Shown here one piece after another: positions 42,717-54,059 of a DNA stretch of 60,000 nucleotides (its first letter is position 1; each line of letters opens with the position of its first letter). A program made the translations under genes and the position numbers. The stretch comes from Symsagittifera roscoffensis (taxonomy: Eukaryota > Xenacoelomorpha > Acoela > Convolutidae), in NCBI RefSeq assembly GCF_963678635.1, contig NC_087071.1, forward strand, positions 45,187,095 through 45,247,094, given 5' to 3'. The notes below the pieces were generated by a model. It was given only the letters and a program-made list of their open reading frames with translations, ran no database searches and was not told where the DNA came from.

Positions 42717-42995
42717 GCGGGGGCGGATCTAGGATTTTAATGAGGGGTAGGGAGGATTTTCTAAAACATTTGAGCACTCGCAGAACACCAAAAAGACCCT
42801 ATTTTGACCAAAAATTTTGCGCCGCAAGCAAATACGTGAAAAAACAGTTAAAAAAAAAACGTTATTGAGCAATTTTTGGAAAATTTTGACCAAGAAAAAA
42901 CTGTTTTTTGGCCTGCGCTCTCATTCAAAATTGGTATATATTGGCGCCAAGGCACGTTACAAAAGTTTTATGGTTGATCCGCCTAAAATGAATGT
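42717..42995 (+). mobile_element. hAT-type MITE, worn copy
   Basis: Left GGGGGCGGATCTAGGATTTT, interior 'gcgccgcaagca' and 'ttggcgccaaggc', right end near gatccgcctaaaatg. Target duplication not identifiable. The 62-codon frame is chance. Confidence 0.55.
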
Positions 42996-43833
42996 GATAA
43001 AATAAAACCAAACTTAGTGCTGTAACGGGTGGTTTCATTAGGTTACGCACGTAGGCCAAAAAATATTAAAAAAACTGTTTACTTCATATAAAATTTGTCA
43101 TTAAAATCGGAGTTTGTGAGCTTATTCTTCTAGTAAAGCCGTTAGTGTGAGGGAAAAGTAGAAAGAAAAATTATTTCGAGCTGACATTTATGAGGTTCTC
43201 AAAAAAATTTAGTTAAAACTTTGGCATCAAAAATCTAGAGAGAGGACTTAGTAGAACCATTCAATTGAATACGCTTGATTGCACCTTGACTATCAAAAAA
43301 ATATAACTCTGTTTAATTGGTTTTTTTTATTATCTGAAAAAAAAGAAGTTCTTTAAGAACGATTTGTTTTTTCCGCGCATGTTTTCTCCGCCCGAAATTT
43401 ATGTTAAAACAAAAAACTCTGAACTTCTTGCTTTGGATTTTCATTTGCAAAAAAATTGCTGCTCTTTACGAGAAATTCTAAAACAAAACAATTGACTACA
43501 TAAAAATCAACCTGGGTCCAAATTTGTTATGATTGCCCATAAATTCATTGGGTCTTGTCTAATTATAGTGAAGAAAAATGAATATCACCTGATACTTTGT
43601 TCTTCAATTCCATCTGACACCCTCGTTATGATTTTATGATCTATCAGTTATCTCAACTACTGTTATTTTATGGATAATATTGGATTATAATTGGTTCTCG
43701 TGGCAAAAATGATGCCATTATAAACTATTCTATTTGCAATATGTGACTACGCAATCGATGGATATCCTTTGTAATGCAATTCTTTCTAATAATCTTAATC
43801 GATTATCATCCAACAATTTTCATCAAAAAGAGT

Positions 43834-44338
43834 AACAAAACTGCTCATATCAGGGCGAAGCCCTGAATGTTCCGACTGCTTTTGAACGTCTATGGAGCAG
43901 TAAAAACATAAAAAAATTGAATGTTTTAAAATTAAATGAAACATTTTTTTCTCTAAATTTGTGTTTTTTTTGAAAAAACCCCCACCCGCCATATAAAGTA
44001 CAAAAGGATAAATTTTGCTACTTTTAACAAATCAATTATGGCAAATAAGCTTCTTTCAACCAATTTGGGAAGATATATAAGACGGATTAAATCTCCGCTT
44101 ACGCGTTAATAGCGCGAAACATTGCGCGTGTTAATTGTCCCAAATTGGACAAAATGGCGATCGTTAAACCTCCATAACTGTACAAAAAATGATCACAGGT
44201 AAAATCTTCTTTCAAATTTAAGCTCAGGACAACAATATTTTTGATTGTTATTTAAAAATGTGTCAAAAATGTCTAGTTAAAAAGTCGAAGTTATCTGTAG
44301 AAAAATCGGAACAATTGTTCCAACGAAAGTCGGAACAA
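43834..44338 (-). mobile_element. HINE element, full length
   Basis: Right end TTGTTCCGACTTTCGTTGG, left end hairpin with aacaaaactgctcatatc. The 5' palindrome is expanded (cggaacaattgttccaacg). Confidence 0.82.
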
Positions 44339-44532
44339 TAATGTATTTTTGTATGTACAAAATTTTTGTCTGTACTTAGTTAAGGTTGGAAAGTATTTTG
44401 TCAAATTTTTGTCTTAGTTATGGCCCACTCACATTCGTATATTTTTTGCCAAACGGTAGTTTTAAAAATATTAACAGTCTCCCAAGTGTTCAATTTGACG
44501 TTGACTGTTTTCATTTTTCAAAGTTAGCACCT

Positions 44533-44720
44533 TCCCCAAACTTAAACCCTCTCCTGGAACACGTACGCCCCACCACCCCAAACGCACAATAACCCCACCT
44601 TTCACTCAATTATACCCCAACGTCCCCTTTACACATACTTACCCCTTTAACACAAATGAAAGGTTATAAAGGGGAAGGGACCGGGGTTGGGGTTTTGGGG
44701 TTAGGTGGAGAGGGGTACGC
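44533..44720. repeat. C-rich then G-rich block, telomere-like and G-quadruplex-prone
   Basis: A C-rich stretch of about 110 bp with many CCCC runs is followed by a G-rich stretch (44671-44716) containing GGGGTTGGGGTTTTGGGG and TTAGG. The halves are roughly inverted (cacgtacgcccc against ggggtacgcgtg), so a long imperfect hairpin is possible. The plus frame at 44386-44592 overlaps its start and is not convincing. Confidence 0.6.
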
Positions 44721-44964
44721 GTGAGAAAGAAATAATTAGGTCAATTTGTCTGGCTCACCTTATTTTGAATTACTTTTGTATTAAATTAGAATATTTTTTT
44801 CATGCTTTGCTTTACTAGAAACTCCGTACATAACCCTCAATGATTGTACCAAATGGGCAAGTTTCAACATTCGTAGTTTGTGAAAAATTACCAGGGATAA
44901 AACAGTTTTTAATTTTTCTTTTCAGCACGTCAAGTCAAAATCCAATATCAATGTCTTTAAACTT

Positions 44965-45040
44965 TCCGTCGAAAAACGCTAAAAACAAAGCCGACATTTG
45001 TCTGGTGAAAAAACCGCTCAGAGCACAAATAATTCAAAAA
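44965..45040 (-). mobile_element. HINE 5' fragment
   Basis: gacatttgtctggtgaaaaa and gctcagagcacaaataattc are the minus-strand equivalents of the HINE's gctcgggtgg-ttcttcagac start. It covers the end of an open frame that follows a good acceptor (tttttcttttcag at 44926). Confidence 0.4.
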
Positions 45041-45294
45041 TGGGATTAACAAAGTGTATATATTAACAACGAGCAACAAAGTGAAAATCTAATTTTTAAA
45101 AGATTTATACGAATCAAGTCAAGCGTGTTTATTCAATTTTTTCAATTTTTTTAATCTTCACGTTTTTAGTTATGATGCAATTAAGTATTTGAAAAAATTC
45201 AAAACCTCTAGACAGTTTTTAAAAAATCTGAAGAACTGTAATTATTTTTAATAATTTTCCAAAACATTTCACTAGCGAAAAAAACTCAAAGTTT

Positions 45295-45639
45295 TTAAAA
45301 TCTGTTATAATAACTACTTCGGCTAGAAAAATGTGCTCGAATACTCCAAACAAAATTTTCATGAATACTTTTTGTTGCGAAAAAATTAGAATGCATAACC
45401 ATTAATTGAAAAATGTTATAATTGAGGTAAAACTTCTTATTTTTCTGTACCTTGGTTGCTTCAGCAAACTTGACCTTTGAAAGCAATGTCAATTTGAATT
45501 TAACATTAAAATTGTACAGAAAACATTGACGTCTACAGAAACCATGTAACCTAAAATCAATTTTCATATTTTTGCTTTTTACAATTATTATTATTTTTAA
45601 TGGGCTAAAAGCTACAACCAAACTTCCTGCTTTTTTCAA
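45295..45639 (-). CDS. 114-codon open frame, unsupported
   Basis: Runs from MKKAGSLVVAFSPLKIIIIV to SSRSSYYNRF. An overlapping minus frame just upstream (45605-45793, MLHLTASCYLKFGLNKIQNF) is also open and ends inside it, so one frameshift would join them. Both are A/T-driven in codon use, with possible splice sites but no clear pair. Length alone is the reason to list it. Confidence 0.2.
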   Translation of the reverse strand: MKKAGSLVVAFSPLKIIIIVKSKNMKIDFRLHGFCRRQCFLYNFNVKFKLTLLSKVKFAEATKVQKNKKFYLNYNIFQLMVMHSNFFATKSIHENFVWSIRAHFSSRSSYYNRF

Positions 45640-45799
45640 TTAAAATCAATACCAATCCCAAAAAAAATTGTTTGCTTTCACGAAAAAAGTGTTTCAAACT
45701 AATGGAAGAGACGTAAGTAAATAACCAATCAACAAAATTTTGAATTTTGTTAAGGCCAAATTTTAGGTAACAGGAAGCTGTCAAATGTAACATCTATTT

Positions 45800-47110
45800 T
45801 TATGCAGAGATTCAGTCTGTACTTTCAATACTTACTTGCTGAATTTTTTGAGTTCAAATAAAACAGTCAAAGTATGAACCAACTAACAAAAACGCAAACT
45901 ATAGGAATGAGTTAAAAAATTATGTCATATGAAGGAGATTTCCAAGTCTTTTGTATCAAATACATAAGTTTTACATAACTACAATCATAACTATTACGTA
46001 TTATCCGCTAGCTTATATGGTAACTGGTTTATGCTTCGTCTAGTTTATATACCAACTGTTTTTCTTGAACAGTTTAGAAATTTTAAATTAGATTTAGTTT
46101 CAGCTGACATGATCCGATTTTTTTTTCTCAGTTAAAACATTTGAAGCGACCAAAAAATGAGACCATTTTCTTAATGGAATTTTCTGCTTGACCACTATAC
46201 AGACTCTATTTTTTCAATTTAGGCAGCTTTCGAGTTTTTGAAGAAATAAAAAAGGGGTGTCGTTTTAGGGCAATTTTGGAGTGTTTTGATCCAGAAGAAG
46301 AGACACTTTGGGTGGCCAGGGGTTGAAGCTGCAAAATTGTAAGAGAAATTTTTAATCAAAAAATGCAGTTTTTCTGTACAACGAAATCGTTATAAAGTAT
46401 AAAGAAGTGTTTTTGGAAACAATTGATTATAATGACCTTAAATCCATGGAGTGTTCCAAAATTACCACAATGATCAGTTAACTGGAGGCAAAAAAAATCT
46501 GTGAAACCAATATCTAACTATAAAAATTTGATAAGTGCATAACAGAACGCAATAAGATTTCCGCACTGATTTTTGTTTCGGTGATTGTAAAAAATTTTAT
46601 AGTTAAATATTTCTGTTATTCACAAAATAAATTAGGTATCTACGATTAAAAATCTGATTGTTGCAAGCCTTTATTTGAGTTGGTATGAAAAATACGCCGA
46701 CTTAAAAATTCATAAGTTTATGAATTTTACAAAAAAAAATAAAGACAGGAAGACTAAAAGTTAGGAGGTTAACACTTTTTGAGGTTTTCTGAGGCGGTTT
46801 CGATTTTTGAGTTTTTGAGTTCAGTCTTGCTACAAAAAAAATTAATACTTTTTTTGAAGAAAACAAAGGGGGAAATCTTGCAATAAGATCCCGCGCAAGA
46901 TTTTCACAAATTAAAACTGTTCAAAGAAAAAATTTTGTTTTCCAAAACAATGTCAAAGTTCGATTTTTGATAATTTTGCGAAAAATTTAGAGCAAGCAAT
47001 TAGTTAGCAAGAAAAGTTATGAAGACCTCTGCTCCTTGTACAATATCTTAGTTAACATAATTTCGAAAAAACTTTTGCAGTGCGCGGCAACATATTTATA
47101 TTACCAAAAC
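45800..47110. other. AT-rich DNA without a clear gene
   Basis: Only a worn hAT-type MITE interior near 46230-46330 is recognisable. No exon-like blocks. Confidence 0.4.
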
Positions 47111-47129
47111 TAAGACTAAAACTACTCCC

Positions 47130-47275
47130 TATCATGTTCAAAGCGCCCCGCTCCATCCCCCGGTCAAAATACGGTCTTGCTAATATTTTGGGAGAATTCG
47201 GAGCTCCGCAAATCATTTTTTTGACATAAAATCTAGCCCCCCTCCCCCTCCAAAAATTTTAGATCTGCATTTGGC
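47130..47275. mobile_element. hAT-type MITE, one end
   Basis: ctagcccccctccccctcc and ttttagatctgcatttgg resemble the right end of the complete copy (20.1 kb). Confidence 0.35.
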
Positions 47276-47946
47276 TGGAATAGTACAGAATGCATTGGGC
47301 TTTCTGGAAAATGGTCCAATAACAAATAGAACCCTTTAGATATAAGAAGATTATGATCGTTTTTTATTCGATTATAATGGTTTTTCATTCTCTCGTCAAT
47401 TTTTGTTCAACAAGATGACGAGATTGTGTTTCTTTTTTCCGCTTAAATCTTTTGAATTTTTTCCGCATACTTTCGAAAATTTTATACAACATTTTTGAAT
47501 GAGAAACCACAAAAATTTTTCCTAGCTGAATTTTTCCTGGGTGTAAATACTCCTAGGTGATGTTCGGCTGTGTCATCTCGTTTTAACCAAAATTGAACTT
47601 TAAAATCGCTCTGGTTTTTTGTTATATTATCCCTAATCTGCTTTGCTTTCGAATAGATATTTTCGCATGAATATTTTAAACTTAAACACAATTTCTTGAA
47701 ATACTTTTAATTCAAACTAGTATTTTACCTAAACTTCAAGTAATCATGATAGCCGTTTGCGGTTATGCATAGATTAAGGGTTCTACCTTCATTCATTTTT
47801 GCTTTCTTCTGAGGCTTCTCGGTTTTAAGTGAAATTTATTCTTACTTCATATAAAAGAGTTTAACCATCACAGATCACAGAAATCTAAATCAAAACTGAA
47901 AGTGAAACGGTTGTTAAGATCTCCTTTTGTCATTGCCCCCTTTCAG

Positions 47947-48063
47947 AATAAAATATTTCTTTCAATTGACTCAATTCAAAAGAAGCAGAGGCTTAGTGGG
48001 ATATATATGGGCTATGTGACACATTTAATGAAGTCGCGGCAACAAAACAATGAAATATATTGG
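47947..48063 (+). CDS. Candidate exon of a plus-strand gene
   Basis: Good acceptor (cattgccccctttcag); 39 codons in phase 0, NKIFLSIDSIQKKQRLSGIY then MGYVTHLMKSRQQNNEIYW; weak donor tgg|gttttt. The composition is protein-like. Not recognised. Confidence 0.4.
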
Positions 48064-48193
48064 GTTTTTTGAAGACTACCTTCACTTCAAAATGTTGGAA
48101 ACTCCAACATAAAAGTGGCTGCCAATTTAGGGATTAAAACGGTTTTGAATTAAAAGAAGAAAAAATTGAACGGAGTTAATTTCACCCTGTCAG

Positions 48194-48248
48194 ATTTATA
48201 TCAGTTTATTTCAAGTGGAAACCCCGATTTTGACTAAAACAACACTGG
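48194..48248 (+). CDS. Candidate exon of a plus-strand gene
   Basis: Acceptor ttaatttcaccctgtcag; frame IYISLFQVETPILTKTTL in phase 0, which fits the exon before; donor g|gtctga. A linking exon to 48642 was not identified. Confidence 0.35.
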
Positions 48249-48641
48249 GTCTGATAAAAGGATCCGTTCAATTTTTCATCCAATTCGGGTTTATTAAACA
48301 AAAAAAACTGTCGATACAAGAAGCTGAAAATTAAGCCTACATATATTGCAGCTTGTTAGCAAAAAAACTCCCCAAGTAAAATTTATAATTTCTTGTTTCG
48401 CTCCATTTTTGTAGCTCTAGAAAAAAAAGAACTCGAGCACATGGTTTTAAGAAAAAGTACCGGTTAAGAGGGATAATTTTTTGAACGGTTTTATAGTTTT
48501 ATTAAGTTCAAAATTAACTACAAGTTTTATACGGTTGTATGACAGCAATGGGCTCTATTCTCAACTGGGTTTGACAGAGACAAGAAAAAAGGAAGCCAGT
48601 TTTAGAAACAATTTACGTAATGAGTACTTCGTCCTATACAG

Positions 48642-48893
48642 ATTTTGATAGATAATGTCATTTTAAGGGCAACCCATTTCTGTGATAGGCCAAATAATGT
48701 CATCAAGTTTCAAGTTTATGCCCCAAGAAACTTGTTAAAACGAAAACTTTCAAAAACCCTAAATTCTCCCAAGACTTTCAGACGGCTTTTGACATGGCAA
48801 GATTTTGTATGTTTTAATCTAATTGGCAGAAAACCTCTCGATCTCTCAAAGGAAAAATTAATATTTCAAGAAATATTGATTTTGTTAACTTAA
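48642..48893 (+). CDS. Candidate terminal exon
   Basis: Acceptor cttcgtcctatacag, then 83 codons to TAA: ILIDNVILRATHFCDRPNNV, a basic stretch (RNLLKRKLSKTLNS), and WQDFVCFNLIGRKPLDLSKE. AATAAA follows at about 48965, a reasonable polyadenylation signal. Not recognised. Confidence 0.45.
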   Translation: MLIDNVILRATHFCDRPNNVIKFQVYAPRNLLKRKLSKTLNSPKTFRRLLTWQDFVCFNLIGRKPLDLSKEKLIFQEILILLT

Positions 48894-49822
48894 AATGCGC
48901 AACTGAATATCCTATTAAAAGTTGGATTCTTTTTTTTCTAAAATTTAAGAAGTCAAAACTTGCAAAATAAATTTTTCAATGAAAAGTATAACCATTTGAG
49001 ACCAATTTCACGCTTGATTTGTAGAGCTGCAGTTTAATTTTCATCTACCGCAATAAACTTCGCAGACCTCATTTCTAGATTTAATTCAGGAGTGGTTCAA
49101 TTTCAGGATGATTGAGATAGTGATTTATGAAAAAGGTGAAATATTGATCTTTTCGTTTGATTTTACTGACGTTTAAATCTGGAGGGATTGAAAAACGTGA
49201 TGTTATTATGGAGTTTTATGGGGTTCCGCCCTTAAGCGTGAAATCATAGATCAAATGGCGTTCTTCAGGAAATGAACTTTGAATCTCAAACAAAATTGGT
49301 GTGAAAAGAAAATACAATTTCCATTTTTATTCCTTCCCTATTTTTTCAAAGAGATTTTATCTTATTTGTTTAGATTATTAGAAGTGTTTAATATGCTCGG
49401 TGTAACATTTTTTGGGGAAATTCTGTTATTTCAAGAGTAATTGAGGCAAGTAGTTGTAAAGATAAAGAAAAAAGAAAGTTACTTTTTGAACTTAATTCAG
49501 CAAAAAGTCAAACAAACATACATCACTATTTGACGTATGGCAAATTGACTTGACTGCCAAATATAGGAAAACCTTTCAGATATTATTTATGAAAAGCAAA
49601 TTTTTTTTTAATTGTTCTAAGGACAACTCCTGTTTCATTTTTCTGCATTGCAGGTGTGTAGGCGGCGTCCAAATAAAAAAACTTATCCTAATTCAACTCT
49701 CATTGATCGCAAGATTATATCTTATAATTGGCGCTATAAGATTATAATGAAATTGGCAATTATAAGATATATTCTGCTTGTTGAAGGGTGGAGTGGGAGA
49801 GGTTTTCTAAGTAATCGTTTTT

Positions 49823-49867
49823 AATGCGACCATTTCACGAAATGAAAGAAGGGAACTATGACGTGGG
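49823..49867 (+). CDS. Candidate first exon
   Basis: ATG directly after an in-frame TAA; MRPFHEMKEGNYDVG with the split codon at a perfect donor gg|gtaagt. The next acceptor in phase is at 50126. Confidence 0.4.
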
Positions 49868-50126
49868 GTAAGTTTTTTTCCTCCCAGTTTTGGCCTATCA
49901 AAGAAAACTCAACCTGAGTGGTAACTCAAATTGAATCCTTATCGGTCTTAATTTGGAATCCAAAAATAAATTCAAGAAAATATCTCAGTGTTGTCAGAAA
50001 CAGCCCTCTACTTTTTCGTTTTTCAATTAAGACATCGCAAAAGATAGGAATGGCACACATAATTCTCATAGTAAGACTCTTGTGGTTTTTATATTAATTA
50101 CACTAATTATACCTTTCGTTTTGCAG

Positions 50127-50184
50127 GTTTTTACCTGACTCTTTTTTTGAATTTATGAACTTGTGTGCAATTTCGACGCTATAA
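50127..50184 (+). CDS. Candidate second exon
   Basis: Strong acceptor (acctttcgttttgcag). The frame completes the split codon to give FLPDSFFEFMNLCAISTL, then TAA. A donor inside (aactt|gtgtgc) could extend the gene further. If terminal, the product is only about 33 residues, so more exons are likely. Confidence 0.35.
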
Positions 50185-50651
50185 TCGCAGCAACCGGTTA
50201 ATTTTTTCTTCTTTTAAAAATGGTTTTTAGCCTTTTTTAAAATTTATAACAGCTGCGAAAAAAAATTGGAAATATTTATGACTTTTTGGCTTGCTTGTTT
50301 GTTTGGCTGCTTGACATCGATTTTTTTTTTCGGCTTTTGAAAACTACTGAATTTTTAATTTATCGTCATTGTTGACAATCCAATCTAAAAACGGTCAGTT
50401 GTACTCAGTTTTGTTTCATCTTTATTTCATCATCCAGAAAATCGGATGCAGCTGTGTAATTTTACAAATCTTGATTTGGGTCAGTCAGAAAGTAATCGCC
50501 ATTCGTCTGGGCGCTTTTTTGTTTTTTTTTGATACTTATGCCTAACTCATTCTATCATGAAAGGGCGACTAATGGCATGTTTATTGTTTACATATAAGGT
50601 CTAATCGACTTCTACATAAAAAAAACGACATTCTTGGTCACGACATATTTA

Positions 50652-50820
50652 TTGTTCCAAACATTTGAAAAATTTGTAGGAAACTTAAATTTAGTGCTTT
50701 AATTTTTTTTGTTCTCCACGCAAAATCAGGTACCAAAAATAATCATCGGAATAGGTCGATTATCAGTTTATGGACAGTCGAAACATTAAAAGGTGTTGCC
50801 CCAATACGAGCAGTGTTGTT
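50652..50820 (+). mobile_element. HINE, internally deleted and worn
   Basis: attgttccaaacatttg at the left; at the right tggacagtcgaaacatt, a weak hairpin and atacgagcagtgttgtt. Confidence 0.5.
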
Positions 50821-50865
50821 GTTTAGAATTTTGAAGAAAGTAAGGAGTTCATGTGCTCGGGATTG

Positions 50866-50957
50866 TTTTTTTTTCTGAGCACTTCTCAAAATATTTCCTT
50901 CGGGGGATCGCTCCATGGATCTTCGTGTTCCGAGAAAGGGCGCGCTCATAATCAGCT
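50866..50957 (-). CDS. GC-richer block, possible minus-strand exon
   Basis: After an acceptor (tttgcgtttcacag) the minus strand reads DYERALSRNTKIHGAIPRRK, then YFEKCSE, before merging with HINE-like sequence. The plus strand is open too (SFGGSLHGSSCSEKGRAHNQ). No donor in a clean place. The composition contrast is real; the strand and frame are undecided. Confidence 0.25.
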
Positions 50958-51099
50958 GTGAAACGCAAACTAATAGACTAACGTGACTAGAATTACACTA
51001 ATTGGTCTCCTTAATTCCATACACGATTCTTATTATTCAGCTTAAAATACATAGTTTGTCAAAACTTCCTTAAGCAAAAAATATTCGAGACAAATTTAT

Positions 51100-51146
51100 G
51101 GACAGACGCAACATTCAGGCGTTGCCCTGATTTGAGCAGTTTTGCT
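51100..51146 (+). mobile_element. Solo HINE 3' end
   Basis: tggacagacgcaacattcag, hairpin (CAGG-cgtt-GCCCTG, imperfect), atttgagcagttttgctt. Confidence 0.5.
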
Positions 51147-51605
51147 TAAATAGACGTCAGATTTTTACAAAAATAGCGAGATTTTATTTTCTCATAAAAA
51201 TATATCATGACCGCTATTTGATATGCCATTATAAGTCATAAAACCTCGTCTTTTGGAACACTTTAATTAGTTGGCATTCAGTTCAACTATAGTTTATAAC
51301 CGCTGTGACCGGTCTTAGTATTTTACGACCAGAAATCGTGATTTTTACTTTGAAAACAAGATTAAGCGAATCAAAATAAGCTCAACATTTATGAGCAAAA
51401 ATCTTCAAAATCTTCAGTTGTAAAGGGACACGTTAAGTCAGGCTGATAAATTGAGAGTATATTTGTTTGAAACTTTTTCCATTGACCAGTAGATAATCTG
51501 ATAAAAGGAAGTCTATGGTACTCTTTCAGATATTGCAACTTTAATAACGCTGGTTTATGGTACAAAAAGCATTAATGTATGATTAGGTAATTTCTGATTC
51601 TAGAG

Positions 51606-51735
51606 AAGATGTAGGCTCTTTTCCACTCTGCTACATGTTTCAATTTTTTTCTTAGTTGTAATACGCGTGATTGGCGCTAAAAACGTGATGTTACGCTGTA
51701 AGGTATGAAAAACAAATTTGTTCACAAAAAATTAG
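51606..51735 (+). mobile_element. TIR-1 MITE, left half
   Basis: GGCTCTTTTCCACTCTGC, then 'gtgatgttacgctgtaagg' and 'atgaaaaacaaatttgttcac'. No right terminus. Confidence 0.6.
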
Positions 51736-51747
51736 AATCTCGTTCAG

Positions 51748-51857
51748 TTTTGAAATCATTATTTTACTTTGTAAAGCAAATTTTTTTACCTTTTGAAACG
51801 TTTTGTTTGCCTAGAAAAGTGTTTGCAATAATTGAGCAAATTTTTTCCAACATTCAA
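51748..51857 (+). CDS. Candidate exon beside the MITE
   Basis: Acceptor gaatctcgttcag, frame VLKSLFYFVKQIFLPFETFC then LPRKVFAIIEQIFSNIQ, donor caa|gtaaat. Very F/I-rich, so it may be composition-driven. Confidence 0.25.
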
Positions 51858-52138
51858 GTAAATTTCTTGTTGTTTTATTTAAATATGAATGAATTTGACA
51901 CCTATCTGTCATTTTTTTTTGTTGCTGAACACGGTCAATCTACTGTAACTTAGCATGTAATATCTCCGTTTAACAGTGGTATAATTAAGTGCAAGCTAGC
52001 GAAAACAAAAACTTTTTTCAAGTCAAACAAGAATAGCACTTTCATCTGTTGAAGAAAAGAATAACTCAATTAATCTGGTAAAGCTAATGAACTTTCATAC
52101 GCCTTCGTACTGAGAGGCATCGCGAGGGACCATCGACT

Positions 52139-52234
52139 ATGAAAGCTCAAAGTCAAGTTATTGACAACCGCCCGTCCTGGTTAAAGCCAGCTGAAAACGG
52201 ATCTGATGATCCAATTCTGATCTCCGAGGCAGTT
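52139..52234 (+). CDS. Candidate first exon, well-formed
   Basis: ATG at 52139 opens 32 codons (MKAQSQVIDNRPSWLKPAEN, then GSDDPILISEAV) ending in phase 0 at a perfect donor gtt|gtaagt. The GC content is higher than around it. It reads as a soluble, acidic-to-neutral start without a signal peptide. The frame is open further upstream for some codons, so it could also be an internal exon. Not recognised. Confidence 0.55.
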
Positions 52235-52847
52235 GTAAGTTTACTGAAAGGTCATTTTGTGAACTTTTGTACTTTACTGCCAGGAAACAATTTATTGTGA
52301 TTATTATGATTATTAAGCCCTTCGGTATTAATAAAATAAACAACAGAAGAACATAAAGAAATAAATAAAAATTTCTCACCAAAAACATTTTTCGATAGTT
52401 TGGTTTTAGGGTTTTCTTTGTAATTTTTAGTAGCTTTTGAAAGGCATGGAAACAAAAAAAAATCCAGCTTTAAAACCCATAATTTGGATTGAGATGAACT
52501 GACTTAGTTTTATAAGTAGCTCTTAGAAAATCAAGTGTTATATAATATAGCACCAGCAAAAATAACAAAACAAAATCCAAAAAAAACTACAGATATGTGA
52601 AAATTCAGATAAGAAAAAAAAATCAAATTTTCAAAAAAAAACTATTCATATTCATGAAAGCGTTTTTTTCTTCAGTTCTACCTGGGTAGCGAGAACTTAA
52701 TGAAGATCATCTTCAAAATAGCCTAATTTGGCTCACATAAAAAATAAGAAGATGTGAAATATCCTCTAATTTGCTCATCTAGTCAAACTAACTGTACTGT
52801 GGACCGCGGGAAAAAATTCCGAAAAAGTTTCATTTGTACTAAAATAG

Positions 52848-53000
52848 CTTTTTGTAGTGAAAACTTTAGAACCCAATTCACGTTTTAAGGGCTCAAACCA
52901 ACAAAATCTGCAAAACCCTCGTTTTAATAAAATTGGAGTGGTTCCAAGGCCTGGTGTTGATGTGGGAAAAACAACCGTCAATCATAGAAATATAACTTGA
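52848..53000 (+). CDS. Candidate second, possibly terminal exon
   Basis: Acceptor tttgtactaaaatag in phase 0, as the first exon needs; 50 codons to TGA: LFVVKTLEPNSRFKGSNQQN, then IGVVPRPGVDVGKTTVNHRN. With 52139-52234 the product would be 82 residues. The minus strand is open across the same bases (68 codons), so the call rests on phase and on the first exon. Confidence 0.4.
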   Translation, partial: LFVVKTLEPNSRFKGSNQQNLQNPRFNKIGVVPRPGVDVGKTTVNHRNIT

Positions 53001-53376
53001 CAGTTTTTTGGAATCACTTTTAAAATTATTCTGCGGAATGGAGCAAAAGCATTCTATTCAAATATTGCTCTAAACAGTTTGGAACAATCAAAGCTCAGAA
53101 AAAAAAATAAAGACGGTAAAACAAGTCAGGTTGTTTCCCAATTTCCGACTTCAGCGGAATATTTTACAAAAAAAAGCATTATAGCCACATGAAGCATCAA
53201 TTCCCGTACCCAACGGAGGGTTTTTTTAAGATAGAAAATTTATAAAGATTAACTAGCCTAGTTTTCTCTGTTTTTCTGTGTAGGAGTGATCTATATCTGT
53301 TCTATATTAGAAACAAACAGTTTCTGGAAAGAAATAACCAGAAATCAGTTTACTGCTCAAGCGCAGCGAGATAAAC

Positions 53377-53559
53377 ATGCTTCGAGTATACACAATAACA
53401 GTGGCAATAAAATGCAAATTAATACTTGTGATAACTATCAATCTTCATCTTGCCTGTAATCTAGAAGTGAGACCTCATCGAATTGAACGAATCTCTCGAA
53501 TGAAATTGATACTGCGAAAACAAAAACTGAAAAAAAAATTTAAAAGATTTTTACAATGA
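53377..53559 (+). CDS. 60-codon frame: hydrophobic N-terminus, cationic tail
   Basis: ATG to TGA. Residues 3-27 are hydrophobic (TITVAIKCKLILVITINLHL) and could be a signal peptide or anchor; residues 34-60 hold about 15 K/R (RKQKLKKKFKRF). This looks like a small secreted or anchored cationic peptide but could be chance in A-rich DNA. Another frame over 53350-53450 is also protein-like (RDKHASSIHNNSGNKMQINT). The stop overlaps the ATG of the next frame. Confidence 0.3.
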   Translation: MLRVYTITVAIKCKLILVITINLHLACNLEVRPHRIERISRMKLILRKQKLKKKFKRFLQ

Positions 53560-53714
53560 AAAATGAAATATCTTTCGATACAGACACGTTTTATCAAAAC
53601 AATTTTGATTACTGCATCACAAAAGTTTTTGATAATTTAAGAACAACAAATTTGAACATTAAAAACTGTTTTCTCTTAAAAAAAGTATTGTTTCTTGAAA
53701 AACAGTTCTATTAA
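53556..53714 (+). CDS. 52-codon frame overlapping the previous stop
   Basis: ATG to TAA, MKNEISFDTDTFYQNNFDYC then ITKVFDNLRTTNLNIKN. Balanced hydrophilic composition, unlike random A/T translation. It overlaps the preceding frame by four bases (ATGA). One gene with a frameshift, or two pieces of a decayed gene, are the likely readings. Confidence 0.3.
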   Translation: MKNEISFDTDTFYQNNFDYCITKVFDNLRTTNLNIKNCFLLKKVLFLEKQFY

Positions 53715-54059
53715 AATGCGTTTCTCTGAGCATCCAAAAATTAAACAAAATGTGAATAAAAATTTGTTGTGCGCGCAGTAAATTGATATCGATGTATCGG
53801 TAATTGAAGATATCAGTAAATCGAATTATGATATAATTACGTAACATTTAATTAACTTTTATTTTTAACCAGTTGTGTCATTTTAAGTTCTAACTCAGCT
53901 TAGAATAAACAAAGAATGACTGCAATATTTCAAATCATTAACTGTGTAATTAACGTACAACAATGTTGCACGTAATTCCTGCCAAATTTAACTAAAAGCT
54001 ATCAATAGCATTAATTACAGTGGCAAATTATCCCGCACTACAAAACCTTTTCAAAATGA

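Noticed and set aside
47482-47691. 69-codon minus frame (CENIYSKAKQIRDN...)
   Set aside because: Plausible composition, but the plus strand offers an equally good short exon and neither has a linked neighbour.
49654-49747. Exon after a strong acceptor (tttctgcattgcag), frames CVGGVQIKK or RPNKKTYPNS
   Set aside because: Acceptor is good but no donor or linked exon was found, and two frames compete.
53101-53190. Plus-strand frame KDGKTSQVVSQFPTSAEYFT
   Set aside because: Protein-like but short, with no clear splice sites or phase link to 52848-53000 or 53377.
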